Notes: generated by a model not told the origin, from the sequence alone. Counted from the stretch's first letter, positions 8,720 through 17,134 are shown. The stretch: DNA of 48,837 bases from DASYAE01 sp036501535 (GCA_036501535.1 DASYAE010000101.1:1-48837); one strand, 5' to 3'. Numbers and translations are program-made.

Positions 8720-9757
8720 GTGGCGGCTGTTCCGGGCGAGGGCGACACCGGTGCGGGAATCCTGCTCACCGGCGTGACCGGCTATTTCGGCGCGTTCCTG
8801 CTGTCCGAACTGTTGGCCGCCACCGACCGGACCGGCCAGCGCATCAGCTGCCTGATCCGGGCGGAGGACGCCGGGCACGCGCGCCGGCGCCTTCGCGCCA
8901 ACCTCGCGCAGTACCACCTCTGGGACCCCTCGGCCGCCGAGCGGGTCGACGTCGTCGTCGGCGATCTCGCGCGACCGCGCCTCGGCCTGTCGTCGGACGA
9001 CTACGCGCGCCTCGCCGCCGGGATCGACACGATCTTCCACAACGGAGCCCAGGTGAACCACCTGCTCTCGGCAGGACACCTCGAGGCGGCCAACGTCGAC
9101 GGCACCCGGGCCCTGATACAGCTCGCCGCCGAGGGCCGGCCGAAGCGGCTGCACTTCATGTCGACGCCCGCCGTGGCCGACAACGCGGATTCCGGTTACG
9201 CCGAAAGCAAGCGCCGGTCGGAGAGTCTGCTGCGCGACGCCGTGTCCGAGGGCGTCTTCGCCTGCGTATACCGGCTGCCGCGCCTGGCGCCCGACTCGCG
9301 GACCGGATTGCCGAACGTGAACGACATCATGATCCGGCTGCTTGACATCATCCTCCAGCTCGGCTTCGCGCCGGACGCCGCGGCGGCCGAGTACTGGGTC
9401 GCGGTCGACGCCGCCGCCACGGCGATCGTGCAGGCGGCCGGCCAGGCCCGCGGCGGCGAGGTCTTCGCCCTGCGCTCGCCGGAGCCGGTCACGCTACGGC
9501 TCGTCGTGGACATCGCCGTGGAGGCCGGGTTCGCCATCGCGTTCGAGCCGCTGGAGCGCTGGGTGGAGCGGGTGCGCGGGCTCGGCCTCGGCGACTACGA
9601 CGTCACCCTCGGCGTGCTGGGACTCGACGGCGCCGACGTCGCAGGGCCCGCCGAAGCCGCCGGCGGACTCGAGAAGTACGGCACGCCGATCATCGCACCC
9701 GGCAGCGCCCGGGAGGATCTGAAGCGCTACTTCGTACAGCGCCGATCAGGCTTCTGA
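8720..9757 (+). CDS. free-standing thioester reductase (NRPS R-domain type, extended SDR)
   Basis: 345 aa. It shows the NAD(P)-binding motif TGVTGYFGAFLL near residue 18, the active-site serine stretch HFMSTPAV, the catalytic YAESK (YxxxK), and the family segment FHNGAQVNHLLS. This is the layout of the R domains that release carrier-bound acyl or peptidyl thioesters reductively as aldehydes or alcohols. The GTG start at 8720 follows AGGAGAG by 9 nt. None of the three NRPS proteins in the window carries a thioesterase or reductase domain, so this protein is the best candidate for chain release in trans, or for reduction of a loaded amino acid. Its 3' end overlaps the convergent PLP-enzyme gene by 31 nt. 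Confidence 0.88.
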   Translation: MAAVPGEGDTGAGILLTGVTGYFGAFLLSELLAATDRTGQRISCLIRAEDAGHARRRLRANLAQYHLWDPSAAERVDVVVGDLARPRLGLSSDDYARLAAGIDTIFHNGAQVNHLLSAGHLEAANVDGTRALIQLAAEGRPKRLHFMSTPAVADNADSGYAESKRRSESLLRDAVSEGVFACVYRLPRLAPDSRTGLPNVNDIMIRLLDIILQLGFAPDAAAAEYWVAVDAAATAIVQAAGQARGGEVFALRSPEPVTLRLVVDIAVEAGFAIAFEPLERWVERVRGLGLGDYDVTLGVLGLDGADVAGPAEAAGGLEKYGTPIIAPGSAREDLKRYFVQRRSGF

Positions 9758-11046
9758 GCGGCCCGGCCGCCGACGGCGACCCGTCCGCTGTGGACCGCTC
9801 GGCGGGCCCTGAGATCGGCCACCGCGGTGAGCAGCCGGTCCGACTCCGAGCGCAGGTTGTAGTGCACCAGCCCGGCCCGGACCGCACCACCTGACTCGCG
9901 GATGCCCAGCGCGCCGGTCACCTCCCACGCGTAGGCGTGCCCGCTCCACACCCACACGCCGCAGCGCGCGAGGTGCCGCGCGACGTCGCGGGGAGCCACG
10001 CCGTCGACAGTGAAGAACGCGGTCGGCGTGCGGCGGCGCGGCGACCCGACCAGGCGCACGTGCGGCAGGGCGGCGAGCCCGGCAAGCAGGTAGTTGATTT
10101 CCGAGATCTCATACTCCTCGACCGCCGCCATCGAGGCGAGGACGCGCTCGCGCCGCGAGCCGGTCGCGGCCGCGTCGAGCCCGGCGATGTGGTCCACGGC
10201 CGCTGCGACGCCGGCGAGGTCGGCGAACGCCGGCGTGCCGGTCTCGAACCGGTCGGGCACCCGCTCGGGCGCCGGGGCCAGCTTGTAAGGGTGCAGCTGC
10301 TCCAACAGCGCCGGATCGGCGGCCACCGCCCCGATGTGCGGCGCGAACCACTTGTAGGCGCTGGTGGCGAAGAAGTCCGCGCCCAGCGCCGCCATGTCGA
10401 TCGGCAGGTGCGGCGTGGCGTGCACTCCGTCGACGTAGACCAGGGCGCCGTGCCGGTGCGCCGCCGCGGCGATCGCCGGCAGGTCGGTGATGGCGCCGAG
10501 CACGTTGCTGGCGGCGGCGACCGCGACCAGCCGGGTCCGGTCGTTCACCAGCGACTCGTACTGTTCGGCGGGCAGCTCGCCGGTCGGCACGTTGATCTCG
10601 GCCCAGCGGATCCGCGCCCCGGCGCGCTCGGCCGCCTGGATCCACGGCCGCACGTTCGCGTCGTGGTCGAGCCTTGACACGATCACCTCGTCGCCGGGCC
10701 GCCAGTCCCGGGAGAGCGCGTTGGCCAGATGGTATGTCAGCGTCGTCATGTTCGGGCCGAGCACGACCCCCTCGGGCCGCGCGCCGAGCAGGTCGGCCAC
10801 CGCGCCGCGGGCCCGCGCGATCAGCTGTTCGCACTCACGGCTGCCCTCGAAGACGCCGTTCACATTGGCCATGCCGCTCAGGTACGCGTCCGTGACGGCA
10901 TCGATCACGGACTGCGGAACCTGAGTGCCGGCGGCGCCGTCAAGGCGGGCCGGGTCCGAGCGCAGCGCGGGGAAGCTCGCCCGAGCGCGTACGGGATCGA
11001 ACAGGCCGCGCCTTCCGGTCACGGTCCCCAGAGCATCGATCGTCAT
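9727..11046 (-). CDS. PLP-dependent class V aminotransferase / cysteine desulfurase-like enzyme
   Basis: 439 aa of fold-type I. The PLP-binding lysine is K232 in ATSAYKWFAPH; the cofactor-binding Asp is in YVDGVHATPH, and GTPAF is also present. The subfamily looks like the cysteine-desulfurase-like group rather than true IscS/SufS. Reactions in this family include desulfuration, transamination, beta-elimination and epimerisation, so the substrate cannot be read from sequence. The ATG at 11046 is preferred over an in-frame TTG 12 nt upstream; neither has a strong ribosome binding site. Its position beside the reductase suggests it could aminate the aldehyde made there, or it could process a sulfur or amino-acid precursor. 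Both are inference. Confidence 0.82.
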   Translation of the reverse strand: MTIDALGTVTGRRGLFDPVRARASFPALRSDPARLDGAAGTQVPQSVIDAVTDAYLSGMANVNGVFEGSRECEQLIARARGAVADLLGARPEGVVLGPNMTTLTYHLANALSRDWRPGDEVIVSRLDHDANVRPWIQAAERAGARIRWAEINVPTGELPAEQYESLVNDRTRLVAVAAASNVLGAITDLPAIAAAAHRHGALVYVDGVHATPHLPIDMAALGADFFATSAYKWFAPHIGAVAADPALLEQLHPYKLAPAPERVPDRFETGTPAFADLAGVAAAVDHIAGLDAAATGSRRERVLASMAAVEEYEISEINYLLAGLAALPHVRLVGSPRRRTPTAFFTVDGVAPRDVARHLARCGVWVWSGHAYAWEVTGALGIRESGGAVRAGLVHYNLRSESDRLLTAVADLRARRAVHSGRVAVGGRAAQKPDRRCTK

Positions 11047-11166
11047 GGTGCGGTCCAATCAATAGGGTTACCTCGTCCGAACCAACGATTCACCCCGACC
11101 CGAACCTTCGGATAGTGGGGAAAATCCCGACTTGTTCGGCGCATCGCCGCGCGCCATGCTCCCCGC

Positions 11167-12147
11167 ATGTCGCGAGAGACCGACCCGCGCCCGCGCTGGC
11201 GCATGACCGAGGTGCGGGCACCCGACCAGGCGCTGCTCGCCGACCTGGCGTCGCTCACCCGGGATTCCTTCGCCGGGGGCGACATGCTGCCCGGCCTGCC
11301 GGCCGCGGACGGAGCGTCGGACTCCGCCGGGTCGATCCAGGACGAGCTGGACCGCGGCATCCGGATGTGGATGGTCCACACGGGTGACGCGCGACCGGTC
11401 GGCTGCGTGCGCGCCATTCCGCGCAGCGACCGGCTGTGGCAGATCCGCCGGCTCGCGGTCCGCGCCGACGCGCAGGGGTTCGGCCTGGGCCGCCGGCTGG
11501 TGCGCGGCCTCGAGCACGCCGCGCGGGCCGAGGCGGTCGGCGCGCTGGTCGTCTGGGCGCTGGTGGAGCGCGGGATCGCGCCGTTCTACAGCCTGCTGGG
11601 ATACCGGACGACCGGTCACTTCGGCAGCGACGACAAGCCGCTCTCCGAGGCGATCATGGAGCTGGACCTCGCCGCCGCCGCGCCGGCCCTGGAGTATCCG
11701 TGGGGGACCGAGCCCGCCGGCCCCGGCCCCGGCTCCGGCTGCGACTCCGGTATGGCAGTGAGCTGGTTCGCCGCCGGCGAGGACACCGTGGCGGTGCTCG
11801 GCGCGCTGGAACCGGACAACCGCTCGGTGGTGACGGAGCATCACCGCGAGGCGGCCCGGCTGATCGGCGCGGCCCGCTTCATCGGCGGTGACGGCTGGGC
11901 CGGCTGCGGGCGCGAAGACGCCGATGCCCTGCGCGCCGAACTCGCGTCCCGCGCCGACAGCCGCGAGGGCGCCGCCCTGCTGTTCCGCCGACACTTCCTG
12001 GCAGTGCACGAATTCACCATGCCCCGGTCGGTGCACCCTGAGCTGCTGGCCCTGTGGCGGATGCCGGTATCGACGGGTACTGGTATGGGTGCGGGTACGG
12101 GCACCGCCGCGCAGCCCGCGGCGCGCTCGTCGGTCGTCGGCGACTAG
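11167..12147 (+). CDS. GNAT N-acetyltransferase with a C-terminal extension
   Basis: 326 aa. Residues about 10-165 form a GNAT domain: IRRLAVRADAQGFGLGRRLV is the acetyl-CoA pyrophosphate-binding signature, followed by APFYSLLGYRTTG. The C-terminal ~160 residues, joined by a Gly/Pro-rich linker (PAGPGPGSGC), are not recognised; the tail (STGTGMGAGTGTAAQPA) is low complexity. GNATs in antibiotic clusters often acetylate an amine of the product for self-protection (for example ZmaR in the zwittermicin system) or tailor it; either role would suit an amine-rich Dap peptide, but the substrate is inference. It diverges from the PLP-enzyme gene across about 120 bp and overlaps the convergent STAS gene by 4 nt. 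Confidence 0.82.
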   Translation: MSRETDPRPRWRMTEVRAPDQALLADLASLTRDSFAGGDMLPGLPAADGASDSAGSIQDELDRGIRMWMVHTGDARPVGCVRAIPRSDRLWQIRRLAVRADAQGFGLGRRLVRGLEHAARAEAVGALVVWALVERGIAPFYSLLGYRTTGHFGSDDKPLSEAIMELDLAAAAPALEYPWGTEPAGPGPGSGCDSGMAVSWFAAGEDTVAVLGALEPDNRSVVTEHHREAARLIGAARFIGGDGWAGCGREDADALRAELASRADSREGAALLFRRHFLAVHEFTMPRSVHPELLALWRMPVSTGTGMGAGTGTAAQPAARSSVVGD

Positions 12148-12608
12148 AAGGCCATGTCCGTCGCAGCCGCGGCGTCGGCGACGCTGGGGTATGCCGGCAG
12201 CACGGCGGCAAGCCGGGCGATGTGCAGGACCTTGCTCACTCTGCCGTGGACTCGCGCCAGGCGTACCCAGCCGCCGCCTTCGCCGGCCAGGCGGTGAGCG
12301 GTCACCAGCGGTGAGATGCCGCGAGCATCGGTGAACGTCACCTCGCCCATGTCGATCACGAGGCATGGGCCGGTGTGGGCCAGGAGGCGCAGCAGGGTGC
12401 GACGCAGCAGGTCGCACGTTGAGACATCCATCTGTCCGGCGAGGCCGACCAGTGTGTAGCCCGCGCGTCGGCTGTAGCGGATGCTCAGCAGGCTCTCGCT
12501 GTTGCCGCCGGCCAGGAGCCGCTGGGCGGTGTCAGTCGGGTCAGTCGTGCCAGTCGTCGTCGCAGCCCGCTGCGCCAACGGACGGTCGAGGGCTGAGGTG
12601 CAGATCAT
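12144..12608 (-). CDS. STAS-domain protein (anti-sigma factor antagonist-like) lacking the usual phospho-serine
   Basis: 154 aa with a disordered first ~40 residues. The STAS core runs from YTLVGLAGQMDVST through CLVIDMGEVTFTDARGISPLV to the C-terminus. In SpoIIAA/RsbV-type antagonists the loop reads D-S-S-G with a phosphorylated serine; here it is T-D-A-R-G, so classical phospho-switching is probably absent or moved. The ATG at 12608 follows GGAG by about 8 nt. It lies 54 nt downstream of the 212-aa gene in the sigma-factor unit and may be cotranscribed. Its partner could be an anti-sigma kinase elsewhere or a non-sigma STAS target. Confidence 0.78.
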   Translation of the reverse strand: MICTSALDRPLAQRAATTTGTTDPTDTAQRLLAGGNSESLLSIRYSRRAGYTLVGLAGQMDVSTCDLLRRTLLRLLAHTGPCLVIDMGEVTFTDARGISPLVTAHRLAGEGGGWVRLARVHGRVSKVLHIARLAAVLPAYPSVADAAAATDMAF

Positions 12609-12662
12609 GATCGGGGCTCCACAGTTGCGTAGCAGGGCGTGCAGGACGGGCGATGGGCAGCC

Positions 12663-13301
12663 TTAGGCATCCGCCAGGACGCCGCAGAGTTTGTGCGAGG
12701 GCGTGACGACTTCGCGAAGGCGCGGGAAGTCGGTGTCGGTGTGTTCGATGCCCTCCTGATTGAGCCTTTCCTCCAGCCATGCGGGAAACCGCGGCGGCAC
12801 ACCGCGGCGGCACTGCTCGAGCAGCTGCTCGGCGATGTGGTCGGCAAGCGCCCGGTGGCTCGTCGCCGACGCGGCCTGTGCGGCGTGCTCGCCTTGCTGG
12901 GCGAACAGCCGGTCGGCCTCGGCCTGCCAAAATGACGCCTCGGGCCGCCCGGCGCACCGGCAGTGCAGGGCCAGGCACTGTGCGGCGGTGTAGAGGCCGC
13001 TTCCGGCCGCGAACTGCCACCAGAACTCCGCGCCCTCGTCGTTGCCGATCAGGTGGAGCAGGCAGGCGAAGAACAGCTGGCTCTCCCCGCCGATGTCCTC
13101 GGCGTCGTCGAACCAGGTCTGGGACGGGGCGTCGTTCAGGACGCGGGCGCAGGTCAGGTCGAGTTCCCGGCGGGCGCGCTGCCGGGCCCGGGCGACGCGT
13201 TCGGCGGCCGTGGGAGCCTGGGCGCGGTCGTAGCCGGTCAGGATCTGTGCATCGGCCAACAGCAAGTCGATGGGGTTGCTGGACCCCTCCGTGGGATACA
13301 C
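12663..13301 (-). CDS. hypothetical protein cotranscribed with an ECF sigma factor
   Basis: Not recognised. 212 aa, largely helical by composition, with Trp- and Cys-containing segments (SQTWFDDAEDIGG, AEFWWQFAAGSGLY, ALHCRCAGRPEASFWQAEADRLF). No membrane segment or signal peptide is visible, so it is not a classical membrane-bound anti-sigma factor. The central part could form helical repeats: LFFACLLHLIGNDEGAEFWW reads like the actinobacterial proteins that monitor residual carbohydrate- or stress-responsive sigma units. The GTG start at 13301 lies 3 nt after the sigma-factor stop, with GAGG close before it, so it is translationally linked. A role as cytoplasmic regulator or partner of that sigma factor is inference from position. 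Confidence 0.6.
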   Translation of the reverse strand: MYPTEGSSNPIDLLLADAQILTGYDRAQAPTAAERVARARQRARRELDLTCARVLNDAPSQTWFDDAEDIGGESQLFFACLLHLIGNDEGAEFWWQFAAGSGLYTAAQCLALHCRCAGRPEASFWQAEADRLFAQQGEHAAQAASATSHRALADHIAEQLLEQCRRGVPPRFPAWLEERLNQEGIEHTDTDFPRLREVVTPSHKLCGVLADA

Positions 13302-13304
13302 CGT

Positions 13305-13862
13305 TCACGCCTCGATCTTTAGCAGTCGCAAGCCGACGAGTTCTTTCTCCAAGTGCGCCTTCGCGTGCCGCAGATTCGACCGCGCGGTGTTCTCTGATAC
13401 GCCGAGCAGGCGCGTGATGCGGCTGAAGGGATAGCCCAGCGCGTAATGCAGGACAATGATCTCGAACTGGCGCTTGGGGAGGCGGTGAATGGCGCTGTAG
13501 AGCCCGATCGAATCCTCCAGCGAGGCGAAGCGGTCGCGCGTACGTTTCAGCACGTACTCGAATGCGGCCGTCTCGACGAACGCCGGCCTGGTGCGGTGCG
13601 TGTCGATCCAGCGCTTCACCGCGGCCTTCAGCATCCGCCACGAGATCCCTGCGGCCTGCTCTCTCGGGCAGCCGTGCCTCCACTCGGCCTCCAGGTCCGA
13701 GGCCACCGTGTCGGCGATCTGTTCGGCCGCCTCGCGACTGCCAGTGCAGGCGTGCGCGTATCGGACCCAGATGTCCTGGTGATCGCGATGGAAGGCTTCG
13801 AACGATGGGTCGACCGGGGGAAACCCGCCCTCGGCCGCCGAAACCGGATCCTGCACACTCAC
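13305..13862 (-). CDS. ECF-type RNA polymerase sigma factor
   Basis: 185 aa, the normal ECF size. Region 2 is around FEAFHRDHQDIWVRYAHACTG (about 18-38) and region 4 is the C-terminal IHRLPKRQFEIIVLHYALGY...RITRLLGVSENTARSNLRHAKAHLE, with the helix-turn-helix that reads the -35 element. The GTG at 13862 is chosen because it forms a GTGA overlap with the stop of the 87-aa gene upstream; the frame extends further without support. It is followed 3 nt later by the 212-aa gene. The unit lies within the peptide locus and may regulate it or be an insertion; I see no repeated promoter motif that would tell. Confidence 0.85.
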   Translation of the reverse strand: MSVQDPVSAAEGGFPPVDPSFEAFHRDHQDIWVRYAHACTGSREAAEQIADTVASDLEAEWRHGCPREQAAGISWRMLKAAVKRWIDTHRTRPAFVETAAFEYVLKRTRDRFASLEDSIGLYSAIHRLPKRQFEIIVLHYALGYPFSRITRLLGVSENTARSNLRHAKAHLEKELVGLRLLKIEA

Positions 13863-14122
13863 AGGCGCTGTCCGTCTCTCTCGGGGAAGTTCTCGCCGTG
13901 CGACGGTCGCACGTCGGAAGACGCCTTGCGGCGGGAAAGCTGCTCCTCGGTGCCGATACGCACGCCCGCTCCGAGCAGGCGCCTGGTCGCAGCCCATAAG
14001 TCAGCGCAGCCGACACGTACGACGACCCCCAGGGCGAGGAGGTGGTCCACGTCAAACTTCATGGTTTGCAAGATCCCCTCGAGAAACTGCGGCACCGCTT
14101 CGCGATACCGGGACGGTTGCAT
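13859..14122 (-). CDS. small protein translationally coupled to the ECF sigma factor
   Basis: Not recognised. 87 aa, starting MQPSRYREAVPQFLEG, with a hydrophobic centre (HLLALGVVVRVGCADLW) and a charged C-terminus. Its main support is position: its TGA overlaps the GTG of the sigma factor (GTGA), a coupling arrangement used repeatedly in this window. No Shine-Dalgarno sequence precedes the ATG at 14122, so it may be the first codon of a leaderless message. It could be a regulator of the sigma factor. A non-coding leader with a chance frame is the alternative. Confidence 0.5.
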   Translation of the reverse strand: MQPSRYREAVPQFLEGILQTMKFDVDHLLALGVVVRVGCADLWAATRRLLGAGVRIGTEEQLSRRKASSDVRPSHGENFPERDGQRL

Positions 14123-14222
14123 TACGTGATCAAGCAGTTCCGGGCCGCTCTCATTGACAGCTAATCAGGTTGCCCGGCCCGTTGTGCAAACGCCCCTGCG
14201 GAATTTTCTGCCGGCTCTCCAG

Positions 14223-14270
14223 CACGGCGGGGTCCGGTCTGTCCGCACGAACAGACCGGGCCCCGCCGTG
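14223..14270 (-). terminator. strong hairpin, likely terminator of the Dap operon
   Basis: Inverted repeat with 20-nt arms (14223-14242 and 14251-14270) around an 8-nt loop, perfect apart from one G-U pair, GC-rich. It starts 10 nt beyond the stop of the FkbM methyltransferase on the minus strand, separating the Dap operon from the small protein and sigma factor genes. No U-run follows, which is usual for actinomycete terminators. Confidence 0.75.
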
Positions 14271-14279
14271 TCGTCTGCG

Positions 14280-15071
14280 CTACTCCCGGTCGGCGAAGAC
14301 CATGAACAGGTTCGAGTTCTGGAACTCCGCGGACTGGCGTACCGACGTGCGCATCCCGTGCGCGGCGAACAGCTCCCGGATCTCGGAGAGCTCACCGGAC
14401 CGGTCGGCCACCTCCACCACGATGTGGTCCACCCGGGGCCACAGCTCCTCGTCGATCCCGCGCAGGACCGGGAGTTCGTGCCCTTCGACGTCGACCTTGA
14501 GCAGGTCGATGCGGTCGACCCCGGCCACCTCGACCACGTCCGAGAGACGCTCCACCGGGCACGGCACGGTCTCCTGGCCGAAGCTGCCGTCGAACATGGC
14601 GTCCGCCGCGGCGAGCAGCAGCTCCCGGTCGCCCGGGTCGAGCCCGGCGGCCGTGCTCTCGAAGCAGGACCGGGCCAGGGCGCGGTCGGCGGCCGGGTCC
14701 GCGGTGAAGCCGGACATCATCGTGTACCGCGGGTAGTATCGCAGCTCCCTGGTCTCGCGCGCGTCGCCCAGGGCGATGTTGTATAGCTCGACCTTGGCTG
14801 CCTCGCCGAGGTTCCGGCGCAGCGCGTCGAAGACCGCCGGCGCGGGTTCGAAGGCGAAGATCCGGCCGCGCGGCCAGGTCCGCAGGGCGTAGAGGGCGAA
14901 CAGGCCGATGTTCGCGCCCACGTCGAAGATGACCGGCTCCGCGCGCAGTCGCAGGCCCTGCGCCGGAAGATAGGCCTCGTCCTCGAAGATCTCCTTGTAG
15001 AGATAGTCCGTCTCGCTGCGGTTCAGGCTCGCCACGGACAGGCCGTTGGGCAGCGATCTCATGATGGTCAC
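14280..15071 (-). CDS. FkbM-family SAM-dependent methyltransferase
   Basis: 263 aa. The SAM-binding motif VIFDVGANIGLFALYA is at about residues 47-62, followed by FAFEPAPAVFDALRRNL and the C-terminal FkbM stretch IDLLKVDVEGHELPVLRGI. FkbM enzymes usually O-methylate hydroxyl groups of secondary metabolites or sugars. The GTG start at 15071 is in a GTGA overlap with the SbnB-like gene and follows GAGAAGGGG; an ATG 9 nt inside is the alternative. Being the third gene of the Dap unit, it may methylate a hydroxyl made by the SyrP-type dioxygenase encoded divergently (inference). Confidence 0.88.
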   Translation of the reverse strand: MTIMRSLPNGLSVASLNRSETDYLYKEIFEDEAYLPAQGLRLRAEPVIFDVGANIGLFALYALRTWPRGRIFAFEPAPAVFDALRRNLGEAAKVELYNIALGDARETRELRYYPRYTMMSGFTADPAADRALARSCFESTAAGLDPGDRELLLAAADAMFDGSFGQETVPCPVERLSDVVEVAGVDRIDLLKVDVEGHELPVLRGIDEELWPRVDHIVVEVADRSGELSEIRELFAAHGMRTSVRQSAEFQNSNLFMVFADRE

Positions 15072-16102
15072 GGGCGGACCCCTTCTCTCTGCGGACCGGG
15101 CGGCGGCGCGGGATGGAAGCCCTCGATCGGCACGCCGAGCCCGAGCCGTTTCGTCTCCGCGAGCACGTGGCGGGCCAGGGCCAGGTCGAGCACGCCCAGG
15201 CCGAACGGCGAGAAGACCAGGACCCGCTGCGGGTCGCGGCGGAAATTCGCCGCGCCGCGGGCGATCGCCCCGATCGTGGCGTCGATGAAGCCGCGCCCGC
15301 CGGTCTTCTGCTCGGCGAGGTGCAGGGACGTGCCCTCGCGGCAGACGTGGTCCGGATCGTCGACGACGTTCTGTGCACGCAGGATCGATTCCGTGCGGAT
15401 GTCGCGCAGCGAGAGGTGCGCGACGGTCGTGCCCGGGGCGCAGGCGTCCAGGTCCAGGTGCGGGACCGTGGCCGTGGTGGCGATCGAGACCAGGTCCTGG
15501 TCGGCCAGCGCCTCTCCGGCGTCGGCGGCCGTGCGGATCTCGGCGCGCGGCATGGCGGCCCGGCACGCCTCGCCGAAGCCGGCGGCTCGCGCGGGATCGG
15601 TGTCGAACACGGTCACGCGGGTGAAGCCGTGCGCGGCATCGGGGTCGCCGGCCAGGAATCCCAGCACCTCGCGGTTGATGACGCCGCAGCCGATGAACGC
15701 GAGCCGCGCGGGCGGGGTGTCGCAGAGCATTTCAGCGATCAGGGCGACCCCGGCGGCTGTGCGCATCGCGGAGATCAGCGAGGTCTCGACCAGCGCCTCG
15801 GCCCGGCCGTTCGAGGCGTCGTTCAGCACGATGACGCCGCTGGCCCGCGGCAGTCCGCCGCCGATGTTCGCAGGGAACGACGATATCCACTTGACCCCGG
15901 CGACCGGCGGCTCGTCGGCCAGGAAGGCCGGCAGCGCGATGATCCGGTCGGCCGAGCCGCCGGGGAAGCGCAGGAACACGGAGTGCGGGAGTGCGGTACG
16001 GCCCTCGTCATGCGTCTGATACGCCTGCCGCACGATGGCGCCGATCCGGGCGTGGTGGCCGGAGAGCACTTGGGCGACCTCGGCGTGCCGGATCACCATC
16101 AT
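15068..16102 (-). CDS. sbnB: SbnB-like N-(2-amino-2-carboxyethyl)-L-glutamate dehydrogenase (Dap synthesis)
   Basis: 344 aa of the ornithine cyclodeaminase/mu-crystallin family. The middle carries the NAD-binding LAFIGCGVINREVLGFL (about 134-150). N-terminal VKWISSFPANIGGGLPRASG and the C-terminal GRGFIDATIGAI and FSPFGLGVLDLALARHV are hallmarks of the SbnB branch. The enzyme oxidatively hydrolyses the SbnA product to L-2,3-diaminopropionate, 2-oxoglutarate and NADH. The ATG follows directly on the TAG of the SbnA-like gene, and its stop overlaps the FkbM gene. The adjacent SbnA homologue makes the Dap assignment much stronger than for a lone cyclodeaminase homologue. Equivalent pairs occur in staphyloferrin B, zwittermicin and viomycin pathways. 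Confidence 0.9.
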   Translation of the reverse strand: MMVIRHAEVAQVLSGHHARIGAIVRQAYQTHDEGRTALPHSVFLRFPGGSADRIIALPAFLADEPPVAGVKWISSFPANIGGGLPRASGVIVLNDASNGRAEALVETSLISAMRTAAGVALIAEMLCDTPPARLAFIGCGVINREVLGFLAGDPDAAHGFTRVTVFDTDPARAAGFGEACRAAMPRAEIRTAADAGEALADQDLVSIATTATVPHLDLDACAPGTTVAHLSLRDIRTESILRAQNVVDDPDHVCREGTSLHLAEQKTGGRGFIDATIGAIARGAANFRRDPQRVLVFSPFGLGVLDLALARHVLAETKRLGLGVPIEGFHPAPPPGPQREGVRP

Positions 16103-17134
16103 CTATCGGCCCTCCACAGCGTCCACCGGATCAGCCCACAGATGGCCGACCTCGCCGAAGTGCCGGCGCACCCAAGCGTCGGAGAAGATCGTGTCGAGAT
16201 AACGGTCCCCGCTGTCCGGGAAGATCGCCACGCAGGTGGCGCCGGTCCGCATCCGGTCGAGCATCGTCTCGACGGCGGCGACGGTCGCCCCGGACGAGCC
16301 GCCGGCCAGGATCGACTCGCGGCTCATGAGCCTGCGACAGGCGACGATGCTGTCGAGGTCGGTCACGCGCACCACCTCGTCGACGGTGCCGGGCTCGAGC
16401 AGCCCGGGGCGGAAAGCGGAGCCGTAGCCGGGGATCAGGCGCTGCGCGCTTGGTGTGTGTGGGCTGAAGATCGCGCTGCCGACGGCGTCCACGGCGACGA
16501 CGGTGGTGGGCATCCCGCTTCGGCGCACGTAGTCCGAGCAGCCCCGTACCGTGCCGCACGAACTCGTGGCGCAGAACACGTAGTCGATCCGGCCGCCGAG
16601 CGCGGCGCTGATCTCCCGCATGGTCTGCTCGTGCGCCTGCGCGTTGAGTGGATTCGTATACTGATTCGGCCAGTAGGCGTCCGGGGTGTTCGCCACGATC
16701 TCGCGCACGCGCCGCAGCCGGGCCGGCAGGTATTCCCCGGTCAGCGCGTCCGGCTCGCGGACGATCTCCACGGTCGCCTGGTAGGCGCGCAGGATCGCGA
16801 GGTTGTGCGAGGTCGTCTTCGGGTCGACGACGCAGATGAACCGCAGCCCGTAGTAGCGGCAGACCTGGGCGAGGCCGATGGCGAGGTTGCCGGAGCTGGA
16901 CTCGACCACGGTCGAGACGCCCGCCCGCAGCTCGCCGCTGCGGATCTTCTCGCGCAGCATGTTCAGCGCCACCCGGGCCTTGCTGCTGCCTCCGGCGTTG
17001 AGCATCTCGAGCTTCGCGAAGAGGCGCACGCCGGCGCCGGGCATGAGGTTCTTCAGGCCGACCACGGGCGTGTCGCCTATCGCGGACAGGATTCCCTCTG
17101 CGACGGGGTCGGCGGTCCGCAGGGAGGGCGGCAT
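16103..17134 (-). CDS. sbnA: SbnA-like N-(2-amino-2-carboxyethyl)-L-glutamate synthase (Dap synthesis)
   Basis: 343 aa, a cysteine-synthase-fold PLP enzyme that joins O-phospho-L-serine and L-glutamate. The PLP lysine is K52 in AGGSSKARVA. ESSSGNLAIGLA corresponds to the substrate loop, ATSSCGTVRG binds the PLP phosphate, and GGSSGATVAA is near the C-terminus. The ATG at 17134 is chosen because GGAGAGAG lies 4 nt before it; the frame extends 15 codons further upstream. It is the first gene of the minus-strand unit SbnA-SbnB-FkbM and is divergent from the carbamoyltransferase gene. The product Dap is expected as a building block for one of the NRPS modules or as a carbamoylation substrate. Confidence 0.9.
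   Translation of the reverse strand: MPPSLRTADPVAEGILSAIGDTPVVGLKNLMPGAGVRLFAKLEMLNAGGSSKARVALNMLREKIRSGELRAGVSTVVESSSGNLAIGLAQVCRYYGLRFICVVDPKTTSHNLAILRAYQATVEIVREPDALTGEYLPARLRRVREIVANTPDAYWPNQYTNPLNAQAHEQTMREISAALGGRIDYVFCATSSCGTVRGCSDYVRRSGMPTTVVAVDAVGSAIFSPHTPSAQRLIPGYGSAFRPGLLEPGTVDEVVRVTDLDSIVACRRLMSRESILAGGSSGATVAAVETMLDRMRTGATCVAIFPDSGDRYLDTIFSDAWVRRHFGEVGHLWADPVDAVEGR

Noticed and set aside
15068..16102. Ordinary ornithine cyclodeaminase (proline synthesis)
   Set aside because: Direct linkage to an SbnA homologue and SbnB-type C-terminal motifs favour Dap synthesis.
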